A stretch of 64,000 nucleotides of DNA from Croceibacterium_B sp035470785 (GTDB lineage Bacteria; Pseudomonadota; Alphaproteobacteria; Sphingomonadales; Sphingomonadaceae): the NCBI GenBank assembly GCA_035470785.1, contig DATIQN010000009.1, forward strand, positions 1-64,000, written 5' to 3'. This document shows positions 1-8,335 of this stretch, in pieces. The translations under genes were made by a program, and so were the position numbers. Under the pieces are notes generated by a model, which was given only the letters and a program-made list of their open reading frames with translations, was not told the DNA's origin and did not search any database. Positions within the stretch are counted from its first letter, which is position 1, and each line of letters opens with the position of its first letter.

Positions 1-1
1 C

Positions 2-1516
<1,515 letters not shown>

Positions 1517-1529
1517 CGCGCGAGCCTGT

Positions 1530-2606
1530 TCAGTCGGCGGCGCCGAGTACCAGCAGCACGTCGATATACAGGAACAGGATCACGAAGATGAACGCGCTTA
1601 GCGCTAAGGTGCGCCAGCCTGCCGAGAAACGCGACAGGCCGTAGGCGCCCTTCACTTGCTTGTAGATGTGCACCAGCGGCACGACCGTGCCCAGCAGCAT
1701 CAGCGTGCCTGTCCGGACGCCGATGCCGCCGAGCAGCACCAGCACGACGTAGAACAGCGTCATGAAGCCGAGCGAGTAGGTCACGAACACCGCGTGGTCG
1801 TAGGCCCCGAACTTGCGACGCCAGGCGAACAGCAGCCACACGAACGGCACCGACAGCGGGATCAGCAGCCACGAGAACTTGTAGCTGTTCGACTGCAGCT
1901 TGTAGGCCATCAGGCCGGGGTTCTCGCGCCACTTGTCGATGGCGTGGTCAAAGAAGGGGTAGCCGGTGTACCGGCTGGTGATCCGCGTGCCCTTGGCCTT
2001 GTTCTGCGCCAGGACGACCGTGTCGCCCCTCTTCGGAACGGCGTTGGGCCCGAGCTTCTTCTCTATCCCGGTGATCTGCACGTCGAGGATCGGCGCCGCG
2101 GGATTGTCCTTGCCCATCTTGGCGCGGGCTGCCTTGAGCTGGGCAAGATACTCCTGCGACTTGGCCAGATCCAGTTCGGCGCTCACCTGGGTCGGGGGTC
2201 CGAGATCGGTCGGCGGCCCGATACCCGCAAGCTGAAAGATCGCGAACATCAGGAACACCGAAAACAGGAACAGCGCCATCGGGCTGACGAACCGCGCCCG
2301 CTCGCCGGCGATGTAGCGCCGGGTCAGTTCACCCGGCTTCCACGCCAGCAGCGGCAGCGTGCGGAAGGTCTTGCCGTCGAAGTGCAGGACGCCGTGGGCG
2401 AAGTCGTGGAAGAATGCGCCCATTGTGCGGTGGATGTGAGCGTGCTGGCCACACTCGTGGCAGTGCGGCCCGATCAGCGGCGTTCCGCAATTCAGGCAAG
2501 ACTTTTCGTGGGTATGGCCCTTGCCTTCGCCAGCCGCCGGCTCGACAGCGCGGGCGAGGAGGCCGCCCTCGACCAAACTCCCGACCGCTTCGATGCCCCC
2601 CGTCAT
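1530..2606 (-). CDS. DUF3667 family zinc-ribbon membrane protein
   Basis: About 358 aa. The N-terminal 30 or so residues are low complexity. Then comes a zinc-ribbon-like pair CLNC (37-40) and CHEC (49-52), followed by the conserved stretch HFDGKTFRTLPLL...KPGE that marks DUF3667 proteins. At least four hydrophobic segments follow (about 108-129 and three or four more in the C-terminal half), so it is an inner membrane protein. Its function is unknown in the family. It converges on ftsH with a 13-nt gap and lies downstream of the ParA-type ATPase gene on the same strand. Family assignment is from recalled motif similarity. Confidence 0.8.
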   Translation of the reverse strand: MTGGIEAVGSLVEGGLLARAVEPAAGEGKGHTHEKSCLNCGTPLIGPHCHECGQHAHIHRTMGAFFHDFAHGVLHFDGKTFRTLPLLAWKPGELTRRYIAGERARFVSPMALFLFSVFLMFAIFQLAGIGPPTDLGPPTQVSAELDLAKSQEYLAQLKAARAKMGKDNPAAPILDVQITGIEKKLGPNAVPKRGDTVVLAQNKAKGTRITSRYTGYPFFDHAIDKWRENPGLMAYKLQSNSYKFSWLLIPLSVPFVWLLFAWRRKFGAYDHAVFVTYSLGFMTLFYVVLVLLGGIGVRTGTLMLLGTVVPLVHIYKQVKGAYGLSRFSAGWRTLALSAFIFVILFLYIDVLLVLGAAD

Positions 2607-2646
2607 GGGGCCGTCTTAACCGCGCCGGCGGCAAGGGTCGAGGCGA

Positions 2647-3381
2647 TCAATCCTTGTTTTTCGCCAGCTTGCGTTCGATCACCTGCCACAGCCGGGCAAA
2701 ATCCTCGGCGGCGGGAGAACGCGGTGCGAACGCGCCGACCGGCTCGCGGCGCACCGCGCATTGCTCGACGGCGCTGGCATGCGGGATCACGGGCCAGTTC
2801 TTATGCTTGGCCGCCGACTCGCGATGCAGCGTGCGGCGGCGATCGAGCATCGACAGCACCGGCAGGATTGGCGGATGCGACTTGGCGTGGGCCTTGATCT
2901 CGCGCGTCACCAGATCGAAGGCCCGAGCCGAGAGCGGCGAGGGCGGTAGCGGCACGATGACGCAATCGGCCGCGCGCAGCACCTGGGCGCTGATCTCGTT
3001 GAGCACGGGCGGGCAATCGAGCACAATCCGCTCGTAGCGCTCGGCGAACTGCGCCGTCAGCTTCGCGAGGCGCTTCTTCTTGCCGATGCGATTGAAGATC
3101 GAATCGAGCTCGCGCAGCGATTCGTCGGCCGGGAGCACATCGAGCAACGGGAACCGGGTCTGGCGGATCAGGGCGTCGGGCGCGGCGTCCTTGGCGAAGA
3201 CCGAACCCGCATCGTGCGACTTCTTCGGCTCGATCCCGAGCAGGAAGGCCGCGCCCCCGGCGGCGTCGAGGTCCCAGAGCAGCGTTTGCTTGCCCGAGGC
3301 GGCCGAGCACCAGGCGAGGTTTGCCGCAATCGAGGTCTTACCGACCCCGCCCTTCACGCTGTAAACTGCGACCACGGCCAT
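2647..3381 (-). CDS. Orphan ParA/MinD-type P-loop ATPase
   Basis: About 244 aa. A deviant Walker A (KGGVGKTS, residues 10-17) with the signature lysine sits directly at the N terminus, followed by DLDAAGGAAFLLG (switch I/A' region) and VLDCPP (Walker B/A''). This is the ParA/Soj fold used to position plasmids, chromosomes or protein complexes. No parB-like partner adjoins it, so the cargo is unknown. I chose the second ATG (3381), because the GGGAGG ribosome site lies about 8 nt upstream of it and only 2 nt before the first ATG (3387). The C-terminal tail is basic. Confidence 0.85.
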   Translation of the reverse strand: MAVVAVYSVKGGVGKTSIAANLAWCSAASGKQTLLWDLDAAGGAAFLLGIEPKKSHDAGSVFAKDAAPDALIRQTRFPLLDVLPADESLRELDSIFNRIGKKKRLAKLTAQFAERYERIVLDCPPVLNEISAQVLRAADCVIVPLPPSPLSARAFDLVTREIKAHAKSHPPILPVLSMLDRRRTLHRESAAKHKNWPVIPHASAVEQCAVRREPVGAFAPRSPAAEDFARLWQVIERKLAKNKD

Positions 3382-3459
3382 CGGCATGCCCTCCCGGGCG
3401 ACCCACGGCTGCTAGCATGACACTTCGAGGCCGCGGCGCAAGAGCCGCGCGGCGCGAAA

Positions 3460-3804
3460 TCAGCCCTCGTAGTCGCCGCCGACCGAGTTCGAGCGAACCG
3501 GCGCTGCCGCCGACAGGCGCATCGCTTCGGCCGACTGGCTGAGCGAGCCGATCTCGTCGGCTTCTTCCTCGTCATCAGGCAACACGCGCTGCAGGCCCTG
3601 GATGACCGATTCGTGCAGCTGCTTGGGCCGCACGGTTTCCTCGGCGATCTCGCGCAGGGCCACGACCGGGTTCTTGTCGCGGTCGCGGTCGATCGTCAGC
3701 TCGGCGCCGCCCGAGATCTCGCGCGCACGCTGGGCGGCAAGCAGGACGAGGTCGAACCGGTTGGGGATCTTGTCGACGCAATCTTCGACGGTAACGCGCG
3801 CCAT
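3460..3804 (-). CDS. rpoZ: DNA-directed RNA polymerase omega subunit
   Basis: 114 aa, starting MARVTVEDCVDKIPNRFDLV, the classic omega N terminus that binds beta-prime. The core (residues 1-65) ends with the conserved NPVVALREIAEE helix. An acidic tail of about 45 residues follows, longer than in E. coli and usual for alphaproteobacteria. The start at 3804 is favoured over an upstream in-frame ATG (3855) because it has a GGAG site 7 nt ahead and matches the family start. It is transcribed in the same direction as the ParA-type gene 79 nt downstream. Confidence 0.95.
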   Translation of the reverse strand: MARVTVEDCVDKIPNRFDLVLLAAQRAREISGGAELTIDRDRDKNPVVALREIAEETVRPKQLHESVIQGLQRVLPDDEEEADEIGSLSQSAEAMRLSAAAPVRSNSVGGDYEG

Positions 3805-3917
3805 AGGGCACTCCGCAAATGAGAATGTTCGCTGTGTAGCGGGGAAGCGCGCCACCTAGGGTGCCCCCCTCGTGAAGTCAAGGTTTCGCTGCCCGGCCGC
3901 CGTGCTAAGAGGAACCG

Positions 3918-5117
3918 ATGGAGAAGGTCGCCAGTCCCATCGCCGAGGCATCGCCAGGGGCGGCCTCGCCCTATCGGGATCCCGAGCCGTTCCAAGTCAC
4001 CGCGCAAGGGCAGGAGCTGTGCTTCTTTCCGAGCGGCTCGGGCCGGCTCGAGCAACTGCTCAAGCTGGTCGACGAGGCGGAAACCTCGCTCAAGCTGGCG
4101 TTCTACATCTACGCCGACGACGGCTGCGGGCGAAAGGTGCGCGAACGGCTCGTCGCCGCCGCCCGGCGCGGGGTCAAGGTCTCGCTGATCGTCGACGGCT
4201 TCGGCGCGGCCGTGAACGACGCGTTCTTCGCCGAATTCAAGGACGCCGGCGGCAGGTTCTGCATCTTCAGCCCGCACTGGAACCCGACCTACGTCATCCG
4301 CAACCACCAGAAGATCGTCGTCGCCGACGATCGCATCGCAATGCTCGGCGGGTTCAACATCGAAGAGGACTACTTCGCCCCGCCCGAGAAGAACGGCTGG
4401 CGCGACCTCGCCTTCACGGTCGAAGGCAGCCTGGTCGAACGCGTGGCCGCATGGTTCGAGCAGCTCGAGCAGTGGACCCGCGACCCGCACGCGCATTTCC
4501 GTAGCATCCGCCGCCGCGTGCGCGCCTGGGACCCGGGCACGGCGCCCGTGCAATTGCTGATCGGCGGGCCGACGATCGGCCTTTCGACCTGGTCGCGTAG
4601 CGTCAGCCGCGACCTGATCCATGGCGAGCGGCTCGACATGATCATGGCCTATTTCGCGCCCGCCTATCGGCTGAGGAAGCGCATCCGCCGGATCGCCGAG
4701 AAGGGTCACACCCGCCTGATTCTCGCCGGAAAATCGGACAACGCGGCGACGATCGGCGCATCGCGCACACTCTACAAGAAGCTGCTGCGCGCCAGGGCGC
4801 ACATATACGAGTTCCAGGCGTGCAAGCTGCACACCAAGGTGATCGTGCTCGACGATTCGGTCTATATCGGCAGCGCCAACTTCGACATGCGCAGCCTCTA
4901 CGTGAACCTCGAGATCATGGTCCGTATCGAAGATCCGGCGCTCGCCGATCGGATGCGCCAATTCGTCGGCGAGCACATCCCGGCTTCGCTGCACATCACC
5001 CCGGCCATCTATCGGGAGTGGGCGACGCCGTTGAACCGCGTCCGCTGGTGGCTCAGCTGGTTCCTCACTTCGGTGGTCGATTACAGCGTCAGCCGGAACA
5101 TCAACCTGGGTCTCTAA
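3918..5117 (+). CDS. Phospholipase D-like / cardiolipin synthase-like protein
   Basis: 399 aa with two HKD-type active sites: NHQKIVVADDRIAMLGGFN in the first half, and LHTKVIVLDDSVYIGSANFD in the second. This is the cardiolipin synthase (ClsA/ClsC) arrangement of the phospholipase D superfamily, which transfers phosphatidyl groups between glycerophospholipids. The N-terminal membrane helices of ClsA are absent, so it resembles the soluble or peripheral forms. The start at 3918 has AGAGGAA about 5 nt upstream. It is divergent from rpoZ. Exact substrate is not determinable. Confidence 0.85.
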   Translation: MEKVASPIAEASPGAASPYRDPEPFQVTAQGQELCFFPSGSGRLEQLLKLVDEAETSLKLAFYIYADDGCGRKVRERLVAAARRGVKVSLIVDGFGAAVNDAFFAEFKDAGGRFCIFSPHWNPTYVIRNHQKIVVADDRIAMLGGFNIEEDYFAPPEKNGWRDLAFTVEGSLVERVAAWFEQLEQWTRDPHAHFRSIRRRVRAWDPGTAPVQLLIGGPTIGLSTWSRSVSRDLIHGERLDMIMAYFAPAYRLRKRIRRIAEKGHTRLILAGKSDNAATIGASRTLYKKLLRARAHIYEFQACKLHTKVIVLDDSVYIGSANFDMRSLYVNLEIMVRIEDPALADRMRQFVGEHIPASLHITPAIYREWATPLNRVRWWLSWFLTSVVDYSVSRNINLGL

Positions 5118-5144
5118 GGTTACACTAGTTACACCTTGTAACCT
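5117..5144. repeat. 8-bp inverted repeat after the PLD-like gene
   Basis: AGGTTACA and TGTAACCT flank a 12-nt spacer just at the stop codon of the PLD-like gene. The right arm is part of GTAACCTAG, which occurs again at 5347-5355 inside the left end of the IS1595 element. There is no T-run, so it is a weak terminator candidate at best. The remaining bases to 5316 contain no convincing gene. Confidence 0.4.
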
Positions 5145-5316
5145 AGGTGCGTCGGCCAAAAGCGTTTGAAAAACATACAGTATCTGTTCAAAACACTGGG
5201 CGACAGTTTGCGGAAACGCGAGCGCGAATCCTGCGGGCGAGGCGTGCCCACCGGCGCCGGCGAAGACGGTCACGGTCACGGTCATCCGTGAGATTAGAAT
5301 AAAAATGGAACATGTA

Positions 5317-5324
5317 GGAAAGCT
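5317..5324. repeat. Target-site duplication, left copy
   Basis: GGAAAGCT lies immediately outside the left terminal inverted repeat and is repeated exactly at 7818-7825. IS1595-family elements are known to generate 8-bp duplications, so this fixes the element's boundary and shows insertion as one unit. Confidence 0.93.
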
Positions 5325-5352
5325 GGGGATTATCCCCTTGCGACAAGTAACC
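5325..5352 (+). repeat. Left terminal inverted repeat of the IS1595 element
   Basis: 28-bp end that matches the right end with two mismatches. Its outermost 13 bases, GGGGATTATCCCC, are themselves a palindrome around a central T. Confidence 0.92.
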
Positions 5353-5366
5353 TAGTGTGCTAGATA

Positions 5367-6254
5367 ATGGGCATGAAAACGAAAGCGCCCACCCTTCGCC
5401 AGTTCCAAGACCGCTTCCCGACTGAGGAAAGCTGCCTCGATCATCTTATGCGCGTTCGCTACGGCGACCGTCACGAGTGCCAAGGCTGCGGCAAGTCGGC
5501 GCACTATTACCGCGTCAACAATCGCCGGTCCTATGCGTGCGAGTATTGCGGCTATCAGGTCTATCCGACCGCCGGAACGCCGTTTGATCGCACCCGCACA
5601 CCGCTGCGCGATTGGTTCTTTGTCATGTTCCAGTTCGTTTCCTCGCGGAACGGCGTGGCGGCCAAGGAAGTCGAGCGCCAGCTTGGCGTGACCTACAAGA
5701 CCGCTTGGCGCATGTGCCACGAGATCAGGAAGTACATGGCGACGGTTGACGGTAGCGACCCGATTGGCGGTCTGGGTTCGGTTGTCGAAATCGACGAAAC
5801 TTTCATCGGCGGATATGAGCGCGGCGCTCTGGGTGGCGCTGGCAAGTCGGTGGTTCTGGGAATGCGCGAGAAGGGCGGCGATGTTGTCACGCAAGTCATT
5901 CCGAACCGCCGCCGTGCAACGCTTCTCCCGATTATTACGAAACACGTTGAGCGCTTCTCGATAATCCACACGGACACGTGGCTTGGCTATTCGTCGCTGT
6001 GCGACAAGCTCAACCGCTACGCGCACTACCGTGTGAATCACGATGCGGGCGAATATGTCTCGCGCAAGACCGGCGCGACCACGAACGGAATTGAAGGCTT
6101 CTGGGCGCAGCTAAAGCGCGGCATCAACGGAACGCACATTCACGTTAGTGCGAAGCATCTTCCGAAGTATCTGGGGGAGTTTGAGTTTCGCCACAACATG
6201 CGCGCCACGCCCCACTTGATGCTGGACCGCCTGATGCACTCGTTCACGCGGTAG
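5367..6254 (+). CDS. IS1595-family (ISXO2-like) transposase
   Basis: 295 aa, the family's usual size. An N-terminal zinc ribbon (Cys38, Cys41, Cys58, Cys61; CQGC and CEYC) is followed by a helix-turn-helix-like stretch (about 98-118). The ISXO2-type catalytic domain follows, with likely acidic residues in VVEIDET (Asp143), IHTDTWLGY (Asp203) and GIEGFW (Glu243). No stop or frameshift is seen, so the enzyme looks functional. A second in-frame ATG at 5373 is an equally good start. It lies 42 nt from the left end of the element; the yefM operator begins 30 nt after its stop. Confidence 0.95.
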   Translation: MGMKTKAPTLRQFQDRFPTEESCLDHLMRVRYGDRHECQGCGKSAHYYRVNNRRSYACEYCGYQVYPTAGTPFDRTRTPLRDWFFVMFQFVSSRNGVAAKEVERQLGVTYKTAWRMCHEIRKYMATVDGSDPIGGLGSVVEIDETFIGGYERGALGGAGKSVVLGMREKGGDVVTQVIPNRRRATLLPIITKHVERFSIIHTDTWLGYSSLCDKLNRYAHYRVNHDAGEYVSRKTGATTNGIEGFWAQLKRGINGTHIHVSAKHLPKYLGEFEFRHNMRATPHLMLDRLMHSFTR

Positions 6255-6284
6255 GAACCTTCACAGTACGTTCACGGTTGCCAT

Positions 6285-6302
6285 TGTACAAAAACCTGTA
6301 CA
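6285..6302. promoter_or_regulatory. YefM-type operator with two TGTACA cores
   Basis: Two palindromic TGTACA hexamers (6285-6290 and 6297-6302) sit 12 bp centre to centre, 28 bp before the yefM start. The E. coli yefM-yoeB operator has the same core hexamer in two copies at the same spacing, where YefM and the YefM-YoeB complex bind. Autoregulation of the cargo pair is therefore likely. The match is seen in sequence; binding is inferred. Confidence 0.8.
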
Positions 6303-6330
6303 TACGTGATTAGGGGCCGAGGAGGGCCAT

Positions 6331-6585
6331 ATGGACGTTGTCACTTACTCAGACGCGCGGGCGAATCTCAAAGAGATGATGGATCGCGTTGTCGATGACC
6401 GCACGCAGATAGTGGTTACTCGTCAAAAGGCGGACCCTGTTGTTCTTATGTCCCTAGAGGACTGGAACTCCGTGGAGGAAACCATGCATTTGCTGTCCAC
6501 GCCCGCGAACGCCGAGCGCCTTCGCGCGTCTATCGCTCAGCTAGACGCCGGAAAAGGCGTTGAACGCGATCTTATCGACGCGTGA
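6331..6585 (+). CDS. yefM: Antitoxin YefM (Phd/YefM family)
   Basis: 84 aa. The N-terminal Phd/YefM DNA-binding fold is recognisable (VVTYSDARANLKEMMDRV, then VVTRQKADPVVLMSLEDWNS, about residues 3-47), followed by a C-terminal segment that in this family wraps around the toxin (MHLLSTPANAERLRASI). It neutralises YoeB and represses the operon. The stop overlaps the yoeB GTG start (GTGA), so the two are translationally coupled. It has its own operator just upstream and lies inside the IS1595 element. Confidence 0.95.
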   Translation: MDVVTYSDARANLKEMMDRVVDDRTQIVVTRQKADPVVLMSLEDWNSVEETMHLLSTPANAERLRASIAQLDAGKGVERDLIDA

Positions 6586-6848
6586 AGCGGCAGTTCTCCG
6601 ACCAAGCGTGGGAGGACTATCTCTACTGGGCTGAGGTAGACGGCAAAACGCACCAGCGCCTCAATGACCTGATCAAGGAATGCTGCCGCACCCCCTTCAA
6701 GGGTATCGGGAAACCGGAACCTTTGAAGGGCGATATGCAGGGGTGGTGGTCCCGCCGCATTACTCAGGATGATCGTCTGGTGTATCGGGTGTCGGGCAAG
6801 GGGAAGGATCAGCTCCTTGAGATCGCTCAGTGTCGCCTTCACTACTAG
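6582..6848 (+). CDS. yoeB: Toxin YoeB (ribosome-dependent mRNA interferase)
   Basis: 88 aa, starting with GTG that overlaps the antitoxin stop. YoeB binds the ribosomal A site and cleaves translated mRNA. The family's key residues are present: Glu46 (KPEPLKG), Arg65 (DDRLVYRV) and the terminal His-Tyr pair (CRLHY). It has the normal full length, so it appears active. As cargo in an IS element it could stabilise the insertion by post-segregational killing or limit its deletion; that role is inferred. Confidence 0.95.
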   Translation: MKRQFSDQAWEDYLYWAEVDGKTHQRLNDLIKECCRTPFKGIGKPEPLKGDMQGWWSRRITQDDRLVYRVSGKGKDQLLEIAQCRLHY

Positions 6849-6933
6849 CGCGCTTCTTTCCAGCGCTAGGCGCTTCGCCTTCGGTCATGCGCTTTAGAAG
6901 CGCGTCGAAGCGGCTGTCTGTATCACTAGGCAT
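6760..6933 (-). CDS. 57-aa ORF coupled to the IS cargo membrane protein, antisense to yoeB
   Basis: Its ATG overlaps the stop codon of the 272-aa gene in the order TAATG, a typical coupling arrangement. It encodes a hydrophilic peptide starting MPSDTDSRFDALLKRMTEGE, with a plausible amphipathic helix in the first 20 residues and a low-complexity C terminus. The last 89 nt run antisense through the 3' end of yoeB. I do not recognise a family. The overlap and codon pattern of the first half support it; the C-terminal half could be spurious. Confidence 0.45.
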   Translation of the reverse strand: MPSDTDSRFDALLKRMTEGEAPSAGKKRASSEGDTERSQGADPSPCPTPDTPDDHPE

Positions 6934-7751
6934 TAGCCTTCCTCCACGCGTTCAAGCCATCGTGAAGCATCATCTGCGAACAGGTCCGTACTGAATACAA
7001 GACGCTTTGAAATGACCTCATCAGCCGAAACTACGATTGATAACTTGCAGATAGCCCCGTCATTACGGTTGTCGCGGGCTTCCACGATATGCACCGTGTG
7101 TGCGTTGACGACGTTGGAGATTTCCAGTGTGCGGTGATCTTGCATCGCCGATCTGAAGACGTCCATTTCGTGCGTTCCGATAGTTCTGCGCGCCTGACGA
7201 CTGCGCGGCGCACCTGGGATTGAATTTCCCACCGGCGCCATAACCATGCGGCCCACCTCAATAAGTATGTGTTCGCCATGACGAATATTCGCGCAACCGC
7301 TATCCGCCCCCCGAATCGGCAACTGAATATCCTCCGAATCTAAGTTCTGCACGCGAGCCTGAACATTGCGGAGAACCTCACCCGTCGAAAGCCCATTTTC
7401 AACCCGTATACACAAGCCAAATGAGTAGATGCCGTCCCAAATCTCGCCCTTATTGTCTCGAATGAAATCGAAATCGACAAAGCTTCCATTACTGGCAGAG
7501 ATGGGCGACGGCGGCGCCTTTTTCGGAAATATTCGGCGCGACCGGTGCTCCCCGTCTATGTGGGGGCTCCAAGCAGCTATTCCCAGTCCCACGGCCATTG
7601 AGGCCCAGCCCAAATACCACGGCCATGTCCAAGGATTGGCCACGGCTACGCCCCCGAGGCCGGTGAGAGTGAACGAAGCAAAAGCCCCCACGCTCCGCCC
7701 TGTAACGATAGCCGTCCCATGGACCCGTTCCTGCCCGCTCCGCTCCCGCAA
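6933..7751 (-). CDS. IS1595 cargo protein with two N-terminal membrane helices, unknown function
   Basis: 272 aa. Two hydrophobic helices (about 19-37 and 42-60) form a hairpin joined by a short NPWTWP turn. A basic stretch follows (EHRSRRIFPKK), then a soluble domain of about 190 residues rich in beta-type segments (GSFVDFDFIRDNKG, FGLCIRVENG, LRNVQARVQNL, HILIEVGRMV). The pattern suggests an inner membrane anchor with a cytosolic domain. No catalytic motif is visible. Base composition is more AT-rich by eye than the chromosomal neighbours, as is the rest of the element. It could be a defence or sensing protein, but nothing in the sequence proves it. Confidence 0.7.
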   Translation of the reverse strand: MRERSGQERVHGTAIVTGRSVGAFASFTLTGLGGVAVANPWTWPWYLGWASMAVGLGIAAWSPHIDGEHRSRRIFPKKAPPSPISASNGSFVDFDFIRDNKGEIWDGIYSFGLCIRVENGLSTGEVLRNVQARVQNLDSEDIQLPIRGADSGCANIRHGEHILIEVGRMVMAPVGNSIPGAPRSRQARRTIGTHEMDVFRSAMQDHRTLEISNVVNAHTVHIVEARDNRNDGAICKLSIVVSADEVISKRLVFSTDLFADDASRWLERVEEG

Positions 7752-7763
7752 TGCGAGTCGGCT

Positions 7764-7784
7764 TGCTAGGATTTCCCCCTAGCA
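7764..7784. promoter_or_regulatory. 7-bp stem-loop between cargo gene start and right end of IS
   Basis: TGCTAGG and CCTAGCA flank a 7-nt loop (ATTTCCC), 12 nt upstream of the cargo gene's ATG at 7751 and 5 nt inside the 28-bp right repeat. It could be an operator for the cargo gene or a structure in its leader. The TGCTAG arm also matches the left end of the element. Confidence 0.4.
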
Positions 7785-7789
7785 TGGCG

Positions 7790-7817
7790 GGATACTTGTC
7801 GGAAGGGGATAATCCCC
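7790..7817 (-). repeat. Right terminal inverted repeat of the IS1595 element
   Basis: Read on the minus strand it begins GGGGATTATCCCCTT and continues CGACAAGTA, matching the left end at 26 of 28 positions. Confidence 0.92.
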
Positions 7818-7825
7818 GGAAAGCT
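7818..7825. repeat. Target-site duplication, right copy
   Basis: GGAAAGCT, identical to 5317-5324, directly abutting the right terminal repeat. Confidence 0.93.
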
Positions 7826-7969
7826 ATTCGCCTTCGCGCAGCAGCGAGGTTGCTATTTCCAGCTTAATCCCTATCTGGGGGGTCGCTGACGTCGTTTGCG
7901 ACGGAATTTGATGGCCGCGCCTTGCCGGCCCCTCCTTCCCTTTCATGCTTTTTCGGCACCGCCGCTCGC

Positions 7970-8012
7970 GCCTTTCATGGCACGTCCGGCCCGTCCGAAA
8001 TCCATGAAAGGC
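7970..8012 (+). promoter_or_regulatory. Stem-loop covering the ribosome binding site of the infA-like gene
   Basis: A perfect 11-bp inverted repeat, GCCTTTCATGG (7970-7980) and CCATGAAAGGC (8002-8012), with a 21-nt loop. The right arm contains AAAGG (8007-8011), the only plausible Shine-Dalgarno site for the TTG start at 8019. When folded, the stem would sequester it. This geometry is typical of translational control such as RNA thermometers or protein-binding leaders. Folding and regulation are inferred. Confidence 0.6.
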
Positions 8013-8018
8013 CTCGCG

Positions 8019-8285
8019 TTGGCAAAAGAAGAACTCTTCACCCTCGAAGGGCTGATCGACGAGATCCTGCCCGACGGCCGCTTCGGCGTGATGCTCGACA
8101 ACGAACATCGCCTGATCTGCTACACCGCCGGCAAGATGCGTAAGCATCGCATCCGCTCGGTGGTCGGCGACAGGGTCCACGTGGAGATGACCCCCTACGA
8201 TCTGAGCAAAGGCCGGATCGTGTTTCGCGAGCGAACCCCCGGAGCGGGGCCCGGCATCAAACGCCGCGCCGGCTTCAGGCGGTAA
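8019..8285 (+). CDS. infA: Divergent translation initiation factor IF-1 paralogue
   Basis: IF-1 is a one-domain OB-fold protein that occupies the ribosomal A site during initiation. The conserved core is clear: AKEELFTLEG at the start, HTAGKMRKNRIR-like YTAGKMRKHRIRSVVGD, and VEMTPYDLSKGRIVFR. It then carries an extra basic C-terminal tail of about 16 residues (ending RRAGFRR) absent from the canonical 71-72 aa protein. The TTG at 8019 gives the canonical MAKEE start and follows AAAGG by 7 nt; ATG codons at 8004 and 7977 lack a ribosome site. The many departures from the alphaproteobacterial consensus suggest a second copy. The main infA is not in this window. Confidence 0.8.
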   Translation: MAKEELFTLEGLIDEILPDGRFGVMLDNEHRLICYTAGKMRKHRIRSVVGDRVHVEMTPYDLSKGRIVFRERTPGAGPGIKRRAGFRR

Positions 8286-8335
8286 CGCTTCGCCTCAATT
8301 TGAAAGTGCGGCCCAAGGCCGCGACAAGGAATACA

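Larger units (their letters stand above)
5325..7817 (+). mobile_element. IS1595-family element with toxin-antitoxin and membrane-protein cargo
   Basis: A 2493-bp element. The ends are inverted repeats: 26 of the first 28 bases match, both beginning GGGGATTATCCCCTT, then CGACAAGTA and CC, with mismatches at positions 16 and 26; a further TGCTAG also matches at positions 34-39. Exact 8-bp direct repeats flank it. It carries, in order, a transposase (+), yefM and yoeB (+), a 57-codon ORF (-) and a 272-aa membrane protein (-). Passenger genes are known in some IS1595-family members (transporter IS). It sits between the PLD-like gene and the infA-like gene. The transposase is intact and both ends are present, so it may be mobile. 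Confidence 0.93.

Noticed and set aside
5296..5312. GAAT-N7-GAAC resembling an alphaproteobacterial LexA site
   Set aside because: Half-sites imperfect and no SOS gene follows; probably chance.
5138..5355. Shared GTAACCTAG upstream of and inside the IS left end
   Set aside because: Only nine bases match and the duplication does not fit the defined target-site repeats; chance is likely.
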